Positions 27,102-35,460 are shown, numbered from the stretch's first letter. The stretch: DNA of 64,000 bases from Saccharopolyspora endophytica (GCF_018070075.1 NZ_JAGPXE010000003.1:1-64000); one strand, 5' to 3'. The notes: generated by a model not told the origin, from the letters alone. Program-made: numbers and translations.

Positions 27102-29321
27102 ATGGAAAGCCCTGCCACGAAAGCGGAAACCGAGGAGAAGGCCGGACTGGGCCGCCGTCGGTTCCTCACCTACCTGGCGGCGGCGCCCACGCTCACCGTC
27201 GTCGGGAAGGTGCTGGCCGAGGGCGAAGCGGCCGCCGCCGCGTTCGCCCCGAACCAGCTGCCGGTGCCGCCGATCGCGGACCTGTTCGACATGGGTGACG
27301 CGATCAACCTCCTGGCCACGCCCACCTTCGGGCAGCTGCGCCTGGGCATCAGCGAGAACAACAAGGTCTGGTTCGAGCTGCCCAAGACCGAGGTGGGGCA
27401 GGGCATCAACACCACGGTCGCGATGATCCTGGCCGAGGAGTTCGACGCCAAGCCCACCGACATCGCCATCACGCACTCCGACGCGCGTCCCGAGCTGTCC
27501 TACTCGCAGGTCACCGCCTTCTCCACCTCGGTGCGCGTGCTGCGCACACCGCTGTCCTCGATGGCGGCGGCCGGCCGGGCACGGCTGGTCACCGCTGCCG
27601 CCAAGCGCTGGGGCATCCCGGCCGGCCGGCTGTCCACGAAGGACACCTGCGTCTACGCGCCGGACGGGCGCAAGCTGACCTTCGGCGAGCTGTCCAAGGA
27701 GGCGGCGAAGGTCGGGATCCCCGCGGTCCCGGCGACGCCGAAGCCGCCGGAGCGCTACCACATCGTGGGCAAGCCGCTGAACCGCCTGGACGCCAACGAC
27801 ATCGTCACCGGCAAGGCCTCCTACATCTCCGACACCAAGATCCCCGGCTCCGTCGTGGCCGTGGTGGTGCGCCCGCCGACGATCGGCGGCACCGTCGCCT
27901 CCTACGACGACTCGGCCGCACGCGCCATGCCGGGAGTCGCCGCCGTCGCCCAGATCCCCACCGGCATCGCGGTGTGCGCGGAGAACACCTGGCAGGCCAT
28001 GGAAGCCGCCAAGAAGGTGAAGGTCACCTGGGAGGACGGCGCGGCCGCCGCCAAGTCCGATGTGGACATCGCCGCGGTCCTGAAGGAGAAGGCGGGCAGC
28101 GCGGCCGACGTCGTGAGTCCCGACGGCGGTGAGTTCGACGAGCGCTTCGACTTCGCCTTCACCAGCCACGCGCCGATGGAGACCGGTTTCGCCGTCGCGG
28201 ACGTCCGCGACGGCCACGCCGAGGTGTGGTGCTCCTCGCACGTCCCGATCGAGGTGCAGAAGCTCGTCGCCGACGAGCTGAACCTGACCACGGCCGACGT
28301 CACGGTGCACGTCAAACGCGCAGGCGGGTCGTTCGGCCGCAACTGCCACATGGACGCACCGCTGGAGGCGGCGCAGGTCTCCCGGGCGACCGGCAAGGTC
28401 GTCAAGCTCTTCTGGACCCGCGACGACGACACCCGGCACGGGCGCATGCGCCCGGCCACCCACCAGCGGGTTCAGGCGTCCGTGCGCGCGGGCAAGGTGC
28501 GCTCGTTCCACCACCGGGTCTCCGGCGCGTGGACCGACCTCACCCACGGTCTCGGCGACATCGTGTTCACCGCGCTGATGGAGATGGGCAAGCCCGCCAA
28601 GGAGGCGGTGGCCGACGTCGTCATCGGCGTCACCCAGACCGTTCCCTACGAGTTCGGCCTCGCCACGGTCTCGGGCACCGAGACCGACGTGAAGCTGCCC
28701 AACACCGGTGTGATGCGGGGCGTGCACTCGGTGGCCTACCGGGTCGCCGAGGAGATCACCGTCGACCAGATCGCCGAGCACCTGGGCAAGGACCCGGTCG
28801 CGTTCCGGCTGGAGTCGCTCAAGGACGACCGCACCAAGGCGGTGCTGCGCAAGGTCGCCGCCGAAGGCCGGTGGGGGAGGGCGATGCCGCGGGGCCACGC
28901 GCAGGGCGTCGGCATCCACCAGGAGTACAAGTCGACGACCGCGACGCTGGTCGAGATCGACGCGACGGACCCGAAGAAGCCGCGCGTGACCAAGGCGTTC
29001 GTGGCCATCGACCCCGGCCGCGCCATCAACCCGCGCGGGGTGGAGGCCCAGATGCAGGGCGGGCTGATGGACGGCATCAACACCGTCCTCTACGCCGGCC
29101 TGCACATCGACGGCGGCGCGGTGCGCGAAGGCAGCTTCGCCGACTTCCAGGTGGCCCGGCAGGCCCAGGCGCCGTTGCGGACCGAGGTCTTCATCATGCC
29201 GCCCACCGGTGAGCCCGGTGGTGTCGGCGAGATCGCCGTTCCCGCCTCGGCCGCCGCGGTCGCCAACGCCTACGGCCGCGCCACCGGAACCGTCCCCCGC
29301 CAGTTCCCGATCAACAACTAG
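27102..29321 (+). CDS. Tat-exported molybdopterin oxidoreductase, IorB/isoquinoline 1-oxidoreductase beta-like
   Basis: This 739-residue molybdenum hydroxylase large subunit follows a twin-arginine signal (RRRFL at residues 18-22, then a hydrophobic stretch). Family features include EVGQGINTTVAMILAEE, the segment VKRAGGSFGRN, and a C-terminal PPTGEPGGVGE whose Glu matches the catalytic Glu of xanthine oxidase relatives. It probably binds a molybdopterin cytosine dinucleotide and oxidises an aldehyde or N-heterocycle outside the cytoplasm. ATG 27102 has GAGGAG seven bases upstream. The 2Fe-2S subunit follows after 12 bases. No FAD subunit is present, as in other IorAB-type enzymes. A role in terpenoid tailoring is possible from the neighbours only. 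Confidence 0.87.
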   Translation: MESPATKAETEEKAGLGRRRFLTYLAAAPTLTVVGKVLAEGEAAAAAFAPNQLPVPPIADLFDMGDAINLLATPTFGQLRLGISENNKVWFELPKTEVGQGINTTVAMILAEEFDAKPTDIAITHSDARPELSYSQVTAFSTSVRVLRTPLSSMAAAGRARLVTAAAKRWGIPAGRLSTKDTCVYAPDGRKLTFGELSKEAAKVGIPAVPATPKPPERYHIVGKPLNRLDANDIVTGKASYISDTKIPGSVVAVVVRPPTIGGTVASYDDSAARAMPGVAAVAQIPTGIAVCAENTWQAMEAAKKVKVTWEDGAAAAKSDVDIAAVLKEKAGSAADVVSPDGGEFDERFDFAFTSHAPMETGFAVADVRDGHAEVWCSSHVPIEVQKLVADELNLTTADVTVHVKRAGGSFGRNCHMDAPLEAAQVSRATGKVVKLFWTRDDDTRHGRMRPATHQRVQASVRAGKVRSFHHRVSGAWTDLTHGLGDIVFTALMEMGKPAKEAVADVVIGVTQTVPYEFGLATVSGTETDVKLPNTGVMRGVHSVAYRVAEEITVDQIAEHLGKDPVAFRLESLKDDRTKAVLRKVAAEGRWGRAMPRGHAQGVGIHQEYKSTTATLVEIDATDPKKPRVTKAFVAIDPGRAINPRGVEAQMQGGLMDGINTVLYAGLHIDGGAVREGSFADFQVARQAQAPLRTEVFIMPPTGEPGGVGEIAVPASAAAVANAYGRATGTVPRQFPINN

Positions 29322-29333
29322 AGGAGGGCTCGC

Positions 29334-29789
29334 ATGCCCCAGTACTCGATCACGGTCAATGGGGAGGACGTCGAGGTCGACGTCCCCGCGGAGATGCCCC
29401 TGCTGTGGGTGCTGCGCGACGAGCTGCGCATCACCGGACCGAAGTACGGCTGCGGTGTCGGCGTGTGCCGCGCCTGCACCTGCCTGATGGACGACGAGGA
29501 AGTCCAGACCTGCATGGTCAAGGCCGCCGACGCCGACGGCACCGAGGTCACCACCATCGAGGGCCTGGCCGACGGCGACGAGCCGCACCCGGTGCAGCAG
29601 GCGTGGATGGACCAGGACGTCGCGCAGTGCGGGTTCTGCCAGCCCGGCCAGATCATGGCCGCCGTCGCGCTGATCAACGACAAGGGCGACGAGGTGACCG
29701 ACGCGGACATCGACCGAATCGAGAACGTCTGCCGCTGCGGCACTTACGGACGGATCCGGGCCGCGATCAAGCAGGCCGCGCAGGCCTAG
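29334..29789 (+). CDS. 2Fe-2S subunit of the molybdenum hydroxylase (IorA-like)
   Basis: This 151-residue protein binds two 2Fe-2S clusters. The plant-type cluster ligands are in YGCGVGVCRACTC plus the Cys of VQTC, and the C-terminal helical cluster ligands are in CGFCQPGQ and CRCGTY. It passes electrons from the molybdenum subunit to an acceptor, possibly a cytochrome. GAGGAGG lies six bases before the ATG. It lacks a signal peptide, so it is presumably carried out by the Tat signal of its partner. Confidence 0.92.
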   Translation: MPQYSITVNGEDVEVDVPAEMPLLWVLRDELRITGPKYGCGVGVCRACTCLMDDEEVQTCMVKAADADGTEVTTIEGLADGDEPHPVQQAWMDQDVAQCGFCQPGQIMAAVALINDKGDEVTDADIDRIENVCRCGTYGRIRAAIKQAAQA

Positions 29790-29811
29790 GAGCTGTTTGG
29801 GAACTGTTTGC

Positions 29812-29942
29812 TCAGCGGTGCGGGTAGCGGGTTCTGAGGCGGCCCTCCTGCTCCGGGCGCGCCGACTCATGCATGCCAATGCACCAGGTCGACACGTCCT
29901 CACAGGAGAACCACCTCAGAACCCGCGGCGGTGCGAGCTGAG
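29812..29942. repeat. Large imperfect inverted repeat (possible MITE or IS remnant), containing copy B start
   Basis: GCGGGTTCTGAGG at 29828-29840 is perfectly complementary to 29914-29926. The pairing extends outward to CTCAGC / GCTGAG (29812-29817 with 29937-29942) and inward to TCCTG / CAGGA. The whole can fold into one long stem with a loop of about 50 bases. Just before it, CTGTTTG is repeated twice (29794 and 29805). The right part (29927-29959) is homologous to 34-64. No transposase is present. Confidence 0.65.
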
Positions 29943-29959
29943 TCCCACACCTGAAACAG
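29927..29959. repeat. Copy B of the dispersed short repeat
   Basis: This 33-base stretch matches 34-64 at about 27 positions and overlaps the right end of the large inverted repeat. CCTAGTGC follows about 25 bases later, near 29985. Confidence 0.45.
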
Positions 29960-30082
29960 CGGCTACCGCCGCATTCCTCAACACGACCTAGTGCGAACAC
30001 CTGAGGGCGGCGGGAGCCCGGTCGTCACCGGGCCCTCGCCGTCGATCTCCACCGCCTCGAACACCATGAGGAGACAACAGTC

Positions 30083-31117
30083 GTGACACTGTTCCAGCAG
30101 ACCGCGCATCGCGCCCTGGACTACGTGCGCAAGTCGATCGGACCGGACGGGGCTCCGTCGGTCGAGATGTCCTTCGACCCGCGGTTCGAGGAGAGCTTCA
30201 CCGGCCGCGAAGCGCGCCGGAAGCTGACCGAAACCCTCGGTGCGGACCCGGGTTTCGACCTCGCGGACGAGGCGTTCTCGGCGATGGTGTCGCTGATGCT
30301 GCTCACCACCACCGACAGCAGGCCCGACCGCGAGCTGATCGCGCCGCTGTTCGAGCAGGTCGAGCGGTGCCGGTGGAGGCGGCGCTACCGCTTCCTGCCG
30401 GAGAGCGGGTTACCGGCCGACACCGACTGCACGGCGATGGCCACCGGCGCCCTGCGCGAGCTCGGGATGCTGCGGGTCCCGGACCTGCAGGCGACGGTGC
30501 GGGAGCTGTCGCTGGCGGCCTCGCACGAGCCCGACGGCTCCGAGGACCTGTGGCCCTGGGTGTACCTGGTCTACTGGGAGGACGGCGAGGAGCCGGGCAC
30601 GTTGAGCCGGGGCCGCAAGCACGACGCGGTGGTGTGCGCCAACGCCCTCTACGCCCTGCACCTGGCGGGAGTGCCGGAGCGGATGGAGGAGCGCGCGGTC
30701 CGCGACGCCACCACCCGCTACCTGGCCGCCCACCTGGACTCCGGGCGCTGGCGGGAGGGCACCCGCTACTACCCGTCGCCGCAGGCGTTCCTGCACGCCC
30801 TGTCGCGGGTGTGCGCCCGGTTCCCCGAGGAGATGAGCACCCTGACCGGGCCCGCCCGCAGCGCTCTCGCGGAGCTTCCCACCGGCGAGACATCGCTCGA
30901 CATCGCGCTGCACGTGCTCGCCGCCGACAACCTCGGGGCGCAGGAGGGCCAGGACGAGCGACGGCTCTCGCTCGCCGAGGCTCAGGACTCCGACGGTTCG
31001 TGGGCGGCCGGCGCCTACTACCGGATGGGCCGGTTCCAGGTCTACTTCGGATCGCGCTACCTGACAACGGCTTTCGCGATGCGCGCGCTGTGGCGGTCGG
31101 GCGAGGTGAGCCGGTGA
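30083..31117 (+). CDS. Short class II terpene cyclase-like protein (beta-domain only)
   Basis: This 344-residue alpha-barrel protein resembles one half of a class II terpene cyclase. DTDCTAMATGALRELGM at residues 113-129 aligns with the DxDDTAMA motif of copalyl-diphosphate-type cyclases. The middle Asp, the catalytic acid, is kept, and the fourth position is Cys116. A QW-like stretch, AEAQDSDGSW, lies near the C-terminus, followed by FGSRYLTTAFAMRAL. Bacterial class II diterpene cyclases are usually about 500 residues with two barrels, so this is short. Leu110 is encoded by TTA. GTG 30083 follows GAGGAG by nine bases. The gene overlaps the next, a class I synthase, by four bases. Confidence 0.7.
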   Translation: MTLFQQTAHRALDYVRKSIGPDGAPSVEMSFDPRFEESFTGREARRKLTETLGADPGFDLADEAFSAMVSLMLLTTTDSRPDRELIAPLFEQVERCRWRRRYRFLPESGLPADTDCTAMATGALRELGMLRVPDLQATVRELSLAASHEPDGSEDLWPWVYLVYWEDGEEPGTLSRGRKHDAVVCANALYALHLAGVPERMEERAVRDATTRYLAAHLDSGRWREGTRYYPSPQAFLHALSRVCARFPEEMSTLTGPARSALAELPTGETSLDIALHVLAADNLGAQEGQDERRLSLAEAQDSDGSWAAGAYYRMGRFQVYFGSRYLTTAFAMRALWRSGEVSR

Positions 31118-32052
31118 GCGACTTCGGACTTCCGGTCCGCGACCGCATCCACCCGGAGGTCGCCGACATCGGCGATCGGCTGTGCCGGTGGGCGGCCCGC
31201 GTCGGCCTGATCACCACCGACCTCGACGAGCAGCGGCTGCGCGGGGCCGGGTTCCACGAGGTCACGGCGATGGTGCTGCCGGACGACCCGCCGGAGGCCG
31301 TCGAGCTCTACGCGCAGTGGATCACGGTGCTGTTCCACCTCGACGACGAGCAGGACGACGACGCCGACCGCTCGCCGGACTCGGTGCGCGAGGTCTACGC
31401 GGCGATCACCGCGCTCGTGCAGGGGCGGCCGGTGCTGGTCGGCAGCCCGCTGATGTCGGCGATGACCGACCTGTGGCCGCGCACGGCGGCGGGCATGTCG
31501 GTGCGGTGGCGGGACCGCGTCCTCGCCCACCTGCACCGGCACCGCGACGCGTTCCTCACCCAGATCGCCCACCGCGCGGCGGGGACCCTGCCCACGCCGG
31601 AGGAGTACCCGGTGCTGCGGCGGGAGTCCAACGGCATGTTCATGTTCGATGTCCTCGAATCCGCCTGCGGCACCGAGGTTCCCGAACCTCTGGTGAGCGG
31701 CGAGGCGTGGAAGGAGCTCTGCGCCGCCTCCAACGACCTCACGGCCTGGTGCAACGACATCCGCTCGCTGGCCAAGGAGTCGGCGAACGAGGAGCCGACC
31801 AACTACGTCACGGTGCTGCGCCAGGCGCAGGCCTGCACCGAGGACGAGGCCATCACCGAGGTCCGCCAACAGATCCTGCAACGGCAGAAGGAGCTCGAGG
31901 AGGCCGCCGCCGAGGTCCGCGATCAGCTCGCGGGCCGGCCCGAGGAGCTGCGGGCGCGGATCGACCACCTCATCGACGTCATCGCCCACATCCCGGGAGG
32001 CCACGCCGCCTGGCTGGACACCTCGGCCCGCTACCGACCCCCGGCCGCGTAG
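31114..32052 (+). CDS. Class I terpene synthase
   Basis: This 312-residue protein has both metal-binding motifs of class I terpene cyclases: DDEQD at residues 77-81 and NDIRSLAKE at 214-222. The C-terminal SARY serves as the usual RY pair. It ionises a prenyl diphosphate, or the product of its partner, and cyclises it. The GTG start lies in the stop of the upstream class II-like gene, so both are made together. That suggests sequential action on one substrate, as in bacterial labdane-type routes. The product is unknown. A strong hairpin follows 13 bases after the stop. Confidence 0.9.
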   Translation: MSDFGLPVRDRIHPEVADIGDRLCRWAARVGLITTDLDEQRLRGAGFHEVTAMVLPDDPPEAVELYAQWITVLFHLDDEQDDDADRSPDSVREVYAAITALVQGRPVLVGSPLMSAMTDLWPRTAAGMSVRWRDRVLAHLHRHRDAFLTQIAHRAAGTLPTPEEYPVLRRESNGMFMFDVLESACGTEVPEPLVSGEAWKELCAASNDLTAWCNDIRSLAKESANEEPTNYVTVLRQAQACTEDEAITEVRQQILQRQKELEEAAAEVRDQLAGRPEELRARIDHLIDVIAHIPGGHAAWLDTSARYRPPAA

Positions 32053-32064
32053 CCGAACCCCTCG

Positions 32065-32101
32065 CCGGTCGAGCGGCCTCCCCGGGAGGTCGCTCGACCG
32101 G
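32065..32101 (+). terminator. Strong 18-bp hairpin after the terpene synthase
   Basis: The arms 32065-32082 and 32084-32101 pair at 17 of 18 positions, from CCGGTCGAGCGG inwards to CCTCCC/GGGAGG. It ends the terpene cyclase unit before the iron-regulated gene. Confidence 0.75.
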
Positions 32102-32251
32102 CGCGTTGCAGGGGAGTTTGGGCGAGCTGGTTGTGGCTCATGCGTTCGGTGAGGTGGGAAAGGTGCGGGTGGCCGGGTGAGCTCGGGGCGCAGGTGAACT
32201 TCCGGCGATGTCGCTCAAGGGGGCGGGTTGGTGCTGCGCGCTACCGCAGAG

Positions 32252-32270
32252 ATAAGTTAGGCTGACCTAA
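32252..32270. promoter_or_regulatory. DmdR/IdeR-type iron box
   Basis: ATAAGTTAGGCTGACCTAA matches the DtxR-family consensus TTAGGTTAGGCTAACCTAA at 15 of 19 positions, with the inner palindrome TTAGGCTGACCTAA. It lies 28 bases before the GTG of the siderophore-interacting protein gene and would repress it when iron is sufficient. Confidence 0.82.
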
Positions 32271-32298
32271 GTCTTTGTGAGTGCGTTGAGGAGTTCGA

Positions 32299-33102
32299 GT
32301 GGCGACCTACCTGACCGTGACCGGTGCCGAGATGGTGACTCCCCGGGTGCGGCGACTGTGGTTCCGCAGTGATGACCTGTCGGCCTTCGCCGAGAGCGTG
32401 CACACCGACCGCTACGTCAAGCTGGTCTTCCCCAAGGAGGGCGTGACCTACCCGGAGCCGCTCGACGTCAAGGCGATGCGCGGCACGTTCCCGGCGGAGG
32501 ACATGCCCACCGTGCGCACCTTCACCGCGCTGTTCCCCGACGTCGAGAGCGGCACCATGGCCATCGACTTCGTCATGCACGGCGACCAGGGCGTGGCCGG
32601 TCCGTGGGCGGCGAAGGCCGAGCCGGGCGACCGGTTGATCATCAACGGACCCGGCGGTGCCTACAAGCCGGACCCGGAGGCCGACTGGCACCTGCTCGCC
32701 GGTGACGAGTCCGCGCTGCCCGCGATCTCCGCCGCGCTGGCCGGCATGCCCGCCGACGCCGTGGTGCGCGTGGTCATGCTCGTCGACTCGCCCGCCGAGG
32801 CGCCCGACCTGGTGCTGCCCGCGGCCGGCGAGGCCGTGTTCATCTACCGCTCGGACGTCGGTGAGGACGGCGCGCTGGAGAAGGCGGTGCGCGAGCTGGA
32901 GTGGCTGCCGGGCCGCGTGCACGCCTTCGTGCACGGCGAGGCCCAGGAGGTCATGCGTCGCGTCCGTCCCTACCTGTTCCGCGAGCGCGGTGTGGCGCGC
33001 GACCAGGCGTCGATCTCGGGGTACTGGCGCCGCGGCCGCACCGAGGAGGCCTTCCGCGAGTGGAAGGCCGAGTTCAACAAGGCCGAGGCCGCGGCTCGCT
33101 GA
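32299..33102 (+). CDS. Siderophore-interacting protein (FAD ferric-siderophore reductase)
   Basis: This 267-residue cytoplasmic flavoprotein of the SIP family reduces ferric siderophores to release iron. It has the FAD-binding RTFTALFP strand near residue 75, a GDRLIINGPGG loop, and the NAD(P)H domain with LLAGDESALPAISA. The C-terminus SGYWRRGRTEEAFREWKAEF is typical. GTG 32299 follows GAGGAG by five bases. An iron box sits directly upstream. It appears monocistronic. Confidence 0.92.
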   Translation: MATYLTVTGAEMVTPRVRRLWFRSDDLSAFAESVHTDRYVKLVFPKEGVTYPEPLDVKAMRGTFPAEDMPTVRTFTALFPDVESGTMAIDFVMHGDQGVAGPWAAKAEPGDRLIINGPGGAYKPDPEADWHLLAGDESALPAISAALAGMPADAVVRVVMLVDSPAEAPDLVLPAAGEAVFIYRSDVGEDGALEKAVRELEWLPGRVHAFVHGEAQEVMRRVRPYLFRERGVARDQASISGYWRRGRTEEAFREWKAEFNKAEAAAR

Positions 33103-33106
33103 CCGA

Positions 33107-33595
33107 TCAGGCGGCGTTGGCGTTGCGCAGGGTGCGCATCGCGGCGGCGAGGCTCTGCGACTGCTGCTCGCCGAGCGGCTTGAGGATGCGGTCGCGCAGG
33201 ATCTCGGCGCAGACCTTGCGCGCTTCCCCGGCGACCTCCAGGCCGTGGTCGGTGAGCACCGCGTAGACGACGCGGCGGTCTTCGGCCGAGGGTTCGCGGC
33301 AGATCAGGTCGGCCTTGGCCAGCCGGTCGGCGACCTTGGTGAAGCCACCGCTGCTCAGAGCGGCCTCCACGGCGAGCCGGGTCATCGGCAACCGGTGCCC
33401 GGGGGAGCGCAGCAGTCTGATGAGGATGTCGAACGAGCCCGGGGCGAGGTCCACGCGCTGGCTGATCTCGTTCATCATCAGGCTGTGGGTGGTGTGGTAG
33501 CCCTCGATGACCAGACCCCACCAGGTGACGGTCTCGTCATCGCTGGGCAGATCGACCTCGTGGGCCACGGCTTCCGTTCCCTTCTGCGGACTCAT
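33107..33595 (-). CDS. MarR-family transcriptional regulator
   Basis: This 162-residue protein has a winged helix MarR domain. Recognition-helix features lie around MTRLAVEAALSSGGFTKVADRL, and the wing DRRVVYAVLTDHG follows. GGAGAG precedes the ATG at 33595. It is convergent with the siderophore gene (4 bases apart). It faces the CNT transporter gene, with an AT-rich inverted repeat in between. Control of itself and possibly of the transporter is inferred. Confidence 0.88.
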   Translation of the reverse strand: MSPQKGTEAVAHEVDLPSDDETVTWWGLVIEGYHTTHSLMMNEISQRVDLAPGSFDILIRLLRSPGHRLPMTRLAVEAALSSGGFTKVADRLAKADLICREPSAEDRRVVYAVLTDHGLEVAGEARKVCAEILRDRILKPLGEQQSQSLAAAMRTLRNANAA

Positions 33596-33651
33596 CGCGC
33601 TCTCCGTTCTCGCCGACGTGGTGACGGCTCCGAGCACAATCTTACACGCAA

Positions 33652-33681
33652 TCATCTTGAGCGAAAGATATCTCTTGATGA
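33652..33681. promoter_or_regulatory. Candidate MarR operator
   Basis: TCATCTTGAG and CTCTTGATGA form an imperfect inverted repeat (8 of 10 bases) around GATATC-containing sequence. It lies 57 bases upstream of the marR-like start in an AT-rich patch, the usual setting for an autoregulatory MarR site. Confidence 0.5.
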
Positions 33682-33903
33682 GCCTCTTCTCGGCATGCGG
33701 TTGGCGAGATCCAGACGCCCGCTCGCCCGCGCTCTCTGGAGGCGATCGGGTGTGCACTGTGGAGTGATCACCTTCCCCTGACCTGCCGTTAGCGGAGTCA
33801 CAAACTCGCCACCCGGGTGCGTGCCCTGGGGTCTGCGTGCGAGCATCCCCCGGACCCAACAGCGCCGCGACTGCCGCGGCGGTTCGAGGAAAGGCTGGAA
33901 CCA
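33682..33903. other. Leader region before the CNT transporter
   Basis: These 222 bases precede the GTG of the transporter. The sequence is GC-rich again, with GGAAAGG about nine bases before the start. No riboswitch, small gene or strong hairpin was recognised. Confidence 0.4.
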
Positions 33904-35178
33904 GTGCAGGTCTTGTGGGGCATCGGCGGCATGGTCGTCGTACTGCTGCTGGCGTTGGCGCTGTCGACCAACAGGCGCGCGATCAACCTCCGCACGGTGC
34001 TCGGTGCGCTGGCGATCCAGATCGTCTTCGCCGTCGTGGTGCTGCGCTGGCCGCTGGGGCAGCAGGTGCTCGCCGCCGTCGCGGCCGGGGTCACCAAGGT
34101 CATCGAGTCCTCGAAGGAGGGCATCGACTTCCTGGTCGGACCGATCATGCCCACCGAGGGCACGGTGGTGGCCTTCCAGGTGCTGCCGATCATCATCTTC
34201 GTGTCCTCGCTGACGGCGGTGCTCTACCACCTGCACGTCCTGCAGTGGGTGGTGCGCATCATCGGTGGCGCGCTGCAGAAGGCGCTGGGCACCACGCGGG
34301 CGGAGTCGCTGAACGCGACCGGCAACATCTTCCTCGGCCAGACCGAAGCGCCGCTGCTGGTGCGCCCCTACCTGGCGAGCATGAACAGGTCCGAGTTCTT
34401 CGCGGTCATGGTCGGCGGCCTGGCCACCGTGGCCGGCACGGTCATGGTCGGCTACGCCATGCTCGGCGCGAAGCTGGAGAACCTCATCGCCGCCAGCTTC
34501 ATGGCCGCCCCCGCCGGCCTGCTCATGGCCAAGCTGATCATGCCGGCCCCCAAGGACGAGCCGAGCTCCGACGACGCCCAGGTGTCCGAGGACGACGAGG
34601 CGGCCGAGGAGGAGGAGTCCAAGAAGGTCGCCTTCGGCACCGCCGCGCCCGCGCTGGAGGAGAAGCCGCGCAACGTCATCGACGCCGCGGCCACGGGTGC
34701 CTCCGACGGTCTCAAGCTGGCGCTCAACGTCGGCGCCATGCTCTTCGCCTTCGTCTCGCTGATCGCGTTGCTGAACCTCATCGTCGGCGCGCTCGGCGGA
34801 CTGTTCGGCCTGCCGGACCTGACCCTGCAGCAGATCCTCGGCTACGTGTTCTCGCCGCTGATGTGGGTGATCGGCGTGCCGTGGCACGAAGCGATCGCCG
34901 CGGGCGGTTTCGTCGGCGAGAAACTGGTGATCAACGAGTTCGTGGCGTTCGGCGACTTCGGTCCTCAGGCAGGCAACTTCAGCGAGAAGACCGCCACCAT
35001 CGTCACCTTCGCGCTCACCGGCTTCGCGAACCTGGGCTCGCTGGCGATCCTGCTCGGCGGCCTGGGCGGTCTCGTGCCCGCCAAGCGCAGCTGGATCGCC
35101 AAGGACGGCATCCGAGCGGTCCTCGCCGCCACCCTCGCCAACCTCCTGAGCGCCACCATCGCCGGAGTCCTGGTCTAA
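33904..35178 (+). CDS. Concentrative nucleoside transporter, NupC/CNT family
   Basis: This 424-residue integral membrane protein has the CNT core motifs: GNIFLGQTEAPLLVRPYL in the middle and NEFVAFGDFGP in the second half. It imports nucleosides with protons or sodium. A highly acidic loop of about 25 residues (around EDDEAAEEEES) interrupts the helices after residue 220, which is unusual for the family. I start at GTG 33904, giving VQVLWGIGGMVVV; an earlier ATG would add a proline-rich, non-membrane stretch. Confidence 0.9.
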   Translation: MQVLWGIGGMVVVLLLALALSTNRRAINLRTVLGALAIQIVFAVVVLRWPLGQQVLAAVAAGVTKVIESSKEGIDFLVGPIMPTEGTVVAFQVLPIIIFVSSLTAVLYHLHVLQWVVRIIGGALQKALGTTRAESLNATGNIFLGQTEAPLLVRPYLASMNRSEFFAVMVGGLATVAGTVMVGYAMLGAKLENLIAASFMAAPAGLLMAKLIMPAPKDEPSSDDAQVSEDDEAAEEEESKKVAFGTAAPALEEKPRNVIDAAATGASDGLKLALNVGAMLFAFVSLIALLNLIVGALGGLFGLPDLTLQQILGYVFSPLMWVIGVPWHEAIAAGGFVGEKLVINEFVAFGDFGPQAGNFSEKTATIVTFALTGFANLGSLAILLGGLGGLVPAKRSWIAKDGIRAVLAATLANLLSATIAGVLV

Positions 35179-35262
35179 GCCCCGTCCCCGCGGCGCCGGA
35201 TCACGCCGTCAACCCGTCACCGGACAACGCCCGTGCCCGTGGCCGCAGCGCTTCACGACCCG

Positions 35263-35390
35263 GATTACGGCCGTTCTCGGGTGTCTGATTACGGCGGTAA
35301 TCCGTGTTCCGGTGGTGGTCGCGGTCGGTGTGGATGGACGGTGTCACCCGGATTACCGCCGTGTTCAGGTGCCTGATTACGGCGGTAATC
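35263..35390. repeat. Double 16-mer palindromic repeats, locus 2
   Basis: Two 40-base units, 35263-35302 and 35351-35390, have the same build. Each has a degenerate 16-mer (GATTACGGCCGTTCTC or GATTACCGCCGTGTTC), an 8-base spacer RGGTGYCT, then an identical perfect 16-mer GATTACGGCGGTAATC. The units are 88 bases apart. The family is the same as at 12128-12216. They lie between the CNT transporter and the acyl-CoA ligase. Confidence 0.85.
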
Positions 35391-35460
35391 CGTTCTCCCG
35401 CACGTGGGTGTTGCTCCGCGGGTGCTTCGGAAGGGTTGCCGCGACGAGCGTGATCGCCTA

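Noticed and set aside
26913-29903. Minus-strand open frame of almost 1000 codons opposite the molybdenum hydroxylase
   Set aside because: The sense strand shows clear family motifs across the region; the antisense frame shows none.
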